A DNA stretch of 64,000 nt, taken from contig JAQQWL010000005.1 of NCBI GenBank assembly GCA_038363925.1, positions 2,480,001 to 2,544,000 of the forward strand, written 5' to 3'. Position 1 is the stretch's first letter. Every line of letters begins with the position of its first letter. The position numbers and the translations under genes are program-made. Shown here piece by piece: positions 59,302-64,000 of the stretch. The notes below the pieces were generated by a model. The model was not told the origin of the DNA. It saw only the letters and a program-made list of their open reading frames with translations, and searched no databases. The stretch is from Apiospora phragmitis. Lineage: Eukaryota; Ascomycota; Sordariomycetes; Amphisphaeriales; Apiosporaceae.

Positions 59302-60833
59302 TGGTAACATCTAATCAGATGTCTGTGATGCTTACATGGGATTTATCCCACGGCTGTGGTTGCAAATTAAAAAAAAGATTATTAAGAAAAAAAAAGGACA
59401 AACTGAAGAAGCTCGATTGCGTGCAATGCAACGCCAGCAGTGGAACAAGTAGGTCTCGAGTCGAAGGCAAGTTGCTACTGCGAAGACATCAGATGATTCT
59501 GGGTCTCGGCCTTGACTTGTTGTCGGTCATTTACAGGTCAGAATACCAACGGAGGAAACAGTCAACATTCATTCACATCCTTCCTAAGATTACATATTGC
59601 ACCAAGGGAGCTACGATGAAGATCAAAAAGAAGCCTGAGGGCTGTCTGCTCCGGTTAATGGGAACTCGGCAGAGCCAATTGTCTAATTGCATTGGCTCGC
59701 CCAACGCCGGCGCACATGCTCGCTGCAAGGATGCGTATAGATATGCCCGCCGCGTTGAACAGCTGGCGAGCTTTGCTTGGGCACCATGGTTGAATAACAA
59801 CAATAACATTACATGGGACGTACGATTGTATTTCGCACAGCGCGTTCCCCGTTTTGAGCTCCGTCCCATGGCGCCCCACGCGGCCACGACTGCTATCCTT
59901 GCACCCCATTCGCCCCCGACATGATCCTTTTTACTTTTATATAGACAATGTACAGGACAGCTCATAGCTGACTTTTCTTTTCTATTTCCAAGACCGCGCA
60001 CGTATGCCCAGTCATGCCTTCTCTCATCGCTCATGAGTTATCAGCATGGCTCACGACGAAGGCAAGGCAAGGCGTCGACTCAATAACTAACTACACAGCA
60101 AGACAGGTATTGCTTGGGCCTGTTCAGGCATGGAAAGTCGACAGACGATGGTCTTGCTGCTAAGACCCCTGCATATTGGTTGTCAAATCTTTAGTCGACC
60201 CCACCAGTCCACCTCCCATAGTGGCAGAGTGGCCACCTCTCGACAAGCTCGGGGCATAAGCTCGATCTCTCACAGCTCTTCCGATCACAGGGAGACGCAG
60301 CATGGAATTATGCAGCCGTGGCCGTAACAAGCAATTGCACATTTCTTCGGCGAGGGGACTCTACATTGCATACATTATTGTGTAGATACATGATCTGATC
60401 TGTACGTACTCCGTAGATACTGTACCTAAGAAAAGTCCCGAGAAGTGCCCCAGTGGACAGACAGCCCTACGAAATTCTACTTTTATTCCATGTCCCAAGA
60501 ACTGCTGTCAATTTGATGAAGTCATAGGGTAGAAACTACCAATTGATACTGTACCTCTGCCTCTTTTTTTAGACCAGGAAACTCCCTTCGCATAGCGGGC
60601 ATAGCGGGCCGCTGAACGACACTTGAATCAGGTACCTGCAAATATTCACTCAAAAACGTTTATCCGAGGTGGATCTTCCAGAACAATTTTCCAAAACGAC
60701 TGGCCGCTCTCCGATTAGCTTTTTTGATACAAAACTCGGCCATTCCCTTGCAAAACCAACTTGAAAAATTCTTTTTCTGTCCCTTGGGCCCGGATCGGTT
60801 GGCAGTTGATCTGGTTTCTACTCAGGCACTGTC
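59302..60833. promoter_or_regulatory. Divergent 1.5-kb region between ssk1 and mS45 gene
   Basis: Contains the ssk1 leader (A-rich run near 59370-59400) and the promoter of the mitoribosomal gene. A 207-codon plus-strand frame (59301-59924) overlaps the ssk1 leader and looks spurious. No gene called. Confidence 0.45.
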
Positions 60834-62013
60834 ATGCCGCCGAGGATTCCCACCAAGCCGAGTGCCTCTTCGGCCTCGGCGCTGGTGCGCAGCAGCTTTG
60901 TATCGCCATGCACATCGCAATGTCTGCCCAGCTGTAGAGCTGGCTTCTCTACAACACCGAGTCGAGAACGCAGTACGATTCTGCGTCGTGACTTCATGAT
61001 GTGGCTAAAAACTAGAGGGGCCAAGTACCGTCACCCCAACCCCGAAGGTGGCCCCAACTATCTGGCATCGAACACACCCTTCCCCTTGAACCCTCAGTTC
61101 CGAAGCGACCGTGTACTAGACGAACAGGCGCGCGAGTTGATTTGGGAGAAGGTCATGAAGAAAGGCGAAACTCTCAAGGCCGTCTCGGCTGAGCTCGGCG
61201 TCGATCTGGCCAGGGTCGCTGCCATTGTGCGGTTAAAGGAGGTGGAAAAGGATTGGATATCAAAGGTTCGTCTCCCATATTTGCAATCCTTTCCTACACG
61301 GCCTCACTTCCATGATGATATCCAACAAAAATTCGATTAGTCTTTAAGACACATATACATGGTTACAATCTGTTGCGAGCCTCTCTGATCTCAACTCATG
61401 GCCTTGATCTATTCAAAACACACGCTACCTTCTCTTGGCCTCAATGCTAACGCAGAACTTTTTGAATTAGGGGAAACGATTAGCAACATCTTACTCCAAG
61501 GCTATTCTGAATATGCTTCCGCTCAAGACCTTCAAACCCGGAGTGGAGAATCGTCCTCTTGAGGCCATTAACGAGATACATATCCATACGGCTACTCAGA
61601 AACAACTCTTCTGGCCTACGGCTGAGTCAAGACAGTTCACCCGAGAGGATGCTGCCAAGGCTTTCCATGCGAAGATGTTGTCAGCGGATAAGCGAGTGCC
61701 CCATCCCGAGTTGATTCGGATGGAGAGAGACCTGCTTCGGGACATGTCCCCTGATGAGGCCAGGGCTCGCTTCATCAGTGCTGCAGAACAATCCGAGCGT
61801 CAGGCTGCTGAAAAGCAAAGGAGGAAGGCCATGGATGAGGAGCAAGCTACTAAGAAAGTCAAGACGTCGCGTTTCGAGTTCCGATTCAAGGAGGTTGATT
61901 CGGAGTTGGTTGGCAAGGACGGTCGCGCCCCGAATGTGGTAGGCTGGAAGTACGGTATGCCGCATTACGACCGGAAGAAGGGTCTGGTCAAGATCCCCAC
62001 CAGCGTTCCTTAA
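60834..62013 (+). CDS. Mitochondrial small-subunit ribosomal protein mS45 (Mrps35/Bot1)
   Basis: Exons 60834-61265 and 61471-62013; 324 aa, frame intact. The N-terminus is a mitochondrial presequence (Ser/Arg-rich, then RAGFSTTPSRERS). The body RRDFMMWLKTRGAKYRHPNP, GPNYLASNTPFPLNPQFRSD, GVDLARVAAIVRLKEVEKDW and GWKYGMPHYDRKKGLVKIP matches the fungal mitoribosomal protein known as Mrps35 in budding yeast and Bot1 in fission yeast, needed for mitochondrial translation. The 205-base intron is the longest in the window and has a TGCTAAC branch site. Confidence 0.9.
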
Positions 62014-62265
62014 AGAAATTAGGTGTCAGTCACCATTTGTTGTATCATATAGCGCAAGCCTGTACGAGCTGTATATTGGAGTTCTGGGGTGTAGATACCA
62101 AGCGTGGGCGGGCATGGATGGCGTTGCTACACGTCTTTGCATCTATAACCGAGAAAGGGTATACTAGGGTCTATGTACCCTGCCTTTGTACAAACACCAA
62201 GTCCAGCCACATCTATGGGTGCGACGGGACCTTAAAGAAATCAGAATAAAACACCCAAACTCCAA

Positions 62266-63359
62266 CTACGAACTGTGGGCAGCCTTGTCCACGACCAAGT
62301 TCTTTCTAAGTTGCTCAATGCCTTCTGGTGTGATGAGGCCCAAGTCGACAACGCACTTCTCTACTGAGCCGTAGTTTTCCCGTATCCAATTGAGGTGTAC
62401 CTGCATATTCCGTGGACTATTCGCGCGAGTCAGTCAACCAAATTCAGACTGCAGCTGCAAATAGGAGGGCCACTCTTTTGAGGCGGCTGAAAGATGCCGT
62501 CGCAGACACACTCACTTAGCACTAATCATACGCCAGGCGCCAGCACGGTTATTCGCCATCGCTTGATCTCGCAACAAGAAGTCCATGAGCTCCTCGTGCC
62601 GCGACTTTAAGCCGGTGTCGGTGAGATGGTACTCGGCAACGACAGTCTCGTCGTCGACGCCGCAGAGAGAGAGAATGAACGCGCAAAGCACGCCCGTCCG
62701 GTCTTTGCCCGCCGTGCAGTGCATCAATATCGGTGACGGGTTGTCCGAGGAAGAGAGGTGGGTCAGTATCTTCTCATACGGCTTGTCGTTGCTGCTGGCC
62801 GCGAGAAGGATGTTTTTGTAGGCTTCCAGAAAGCCTCGCTTTGAGAGACGGTCCGGTTAGCTAGGGCGCATCGAGGCAGCTGGGCGAACCAAGATCTTCT
62901 TCACCTACATCGGACTCGTCGCTATACTGCTTGAAGCGCAGCGCCAGCGCCGTCGGCGAGGAATCCTGGTCTCTCCATACGGGGGCGAAGACCCTTTCAG
63001 CGCCTTCCCACTCCTTCACCTGCCGCTGCCCGCCCTCTGCGTCCTTCTATATCGTCGATGGGGAATTAGCATACCAAAATTGCTTATACCCGTCCACACG
63101 TCACGGGGGCACAACCCACCTTGATCTCGTCGAGGGACCGCAGGTCATAGACCTTCTTGATGCCGAGATCCCGAAGTTGCTGGACCCCTTCATCGGTCAC
63201 TTTCGAGGGCTCGGAAGACCGGAAGACTACGCCGCGCTTGATGGTTTTCCCGGGCTGCGATGGGATGGGGTGTGGCACGCCGCCTAGGTCCCGGAAGTTC
63301 GGGAGCCCCGGGATGTTGATGAAGGGCGGCGGCAGTTCTTCTTGGGCCGTTGCCGCCAT
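62266..63359 (-). CDS. Protein tyrosine/serine phosphatase (Y_phosphatase3 type)
   Basis: Exons 63120-63359, 62905-63046, 62516-62834 and 62266-62416; 283 aa, frame intact. INIPGLPNFRDLGG at the N-terminus and RGVVFRSSEPSKVTDEGVQQ are typical of the family, followed by the signature HCTAGKDRTG with nucleophile Cys167, which forms the phospho-cysteine loop. The rest (LSLCGVDDETVVAEYHLTD, RNMQVHLNWIRENYGSVEKC) fits bacterial and fungal tyrosine/serine or lipid-directed phosphatases. The cellular substrate is unknown. The 3' splice site of exon 3 could be either of two AGs five bases apart; the one used keeps the frame. Confidence 0.9.
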
Positions 63360-64000
63360 TGTGACGAAGTACTACTACTACTACAAAGTGACAGGTAAGG
63401 CAGGTATAAAGCGGGTAATGAATGGGCAGCAGGCTGGCTGTTGGTGAGAACTAGAGACTCCTTGGGTTCGCCGAAATCACAACGTTCGAAAATATACAGG
63501 TTGGGTAAGCAGGTTAGCTGTGTTCAGGGAATAGGAACGGACTTATGGGCGACATCGGGGGTAGGCCCGAGCCGATCGTTTGTTTTATGAAGTCAGGCGC
63601 TCTAACTGCGGCACAGCAGCTGTACATGGTGAATCAATACGGAGTACATGTACGCATAATTGTCAGGGGAGGGGACCGGATGATTGGAAGACATGTGCAA
63701 GTTCAGCACTTAGTCCATTCAGTGTACGGATACACATGGTGGAGCCGATTGAAGGAGTTTGCAATTCTATGGTCAATGGTCGGGTTGTTGGAAAAGACGA
63801 GACCTGTGCCTGCGTTAGGTAGACGTCGATGTAGCACATTACACGACTGCGGGCAGGCTTCGCAGGCCCAGGTCATACCATATATGTTATGAGTTCCTGA
63901 GCAGTGCATTCATTGTATAAAATATACTAAGCCAAGCAAGCCACCCCTTGGCTGCAGTTGATCACCAGATAATCCGTAGAGTGACCCCGCTGCTCACCTC
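63360..64000. other. Upstream region of the phosphatase gene, to the window end
   Basis: Promoter and leader of the phosphatase gene, with a short TAC-rich run at 63369-63384. No gene recognised up to the window edge. Confidence 0.45.

Noticed and set aside
59301..59924. 207-codon plus-strand frame
   Set aside because: It overlaps the ssk1 start and leader on the opposite strand, begins in an A-rich run and resembles no family; a chance frame.

Overview
This is nuclear DNA of a filamentous ascomycete (Pezizomycotina), most likely a Sordariomycete. The evidence is short GT-AG introns of about 45-110 bases with CTAAC/CTGAC-like branch sites, ribosomal protein genes with fungal exon structure, and fungal-specific proteins (PalI, Ssk1, Slu7, Atg3, AzgA, HOL1-type MFS, fungal mS45). 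I recognise 22 protein genes. I found no convincing tRNA, rRNA or CRISPR and no intact transposon.

Layout. Positions 1-24 kb hold a housekeeping block: palI, a head-to-head rpl21/rps9 pair, slu7, rev3 (DNA polymerase zeta), apn2, cox13 and a Tex2/Nvj2-type SMP lipid-transfer protein. COX13-APN2, and in some lineages RPL21, RPS9, SLU7, REV3 and TEX2, are known to me as neighbours of the mating-type (MAT1) locus in Sordariomycetes. No MAT gene (alpha-box or HMG-box) is visible here. Positions 24-36 kb hold a Trf/Taz1-like telomere-binding protein, the Golgi cation transporter gdt1, an L-rhamnose mutarotase, a mitochondrial thioredoxin-like protein and an MFS transporter. Positions 38-45.8 kb hold elp6, rpl37, atg3 and a purine permease (azgA). 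Positions 47-53 kb hold two secreted proteins (a DUF5695-type glycosidase-like protein and a thaumatin-like cysteine-rich protein). A gene-poor stretch of about 4 kb follows, then ssk1 (osmotic/oxidative stress response regulator), mitoribosomal mS45 and a tyrosine phosphatase.

Sequence quality. Eleven of the 22 genes are open only if one to three single-base indels are assumed, about 18 in all. Nearly all sit in short homopolymers, mostly G/C runs of 3-5. In every case the assumed correction makes the total coding length a multiple of three and restores conserved family sequence on both sides. I read these as consensus (assembly) errors, not pseudogenes. Exon limits below come from splice consensus plus protein continuity; the affected genes are given as one spliced CDS with the break noted.

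The genes do not form a metabolic cluster. Shared themes are genome maintenance (rev3, apn2, the telomere protein), translation (rpl21, rps9, rpl37, mS45, elp6), stress/pH sensing (palI, ssk1) and membrane transport.
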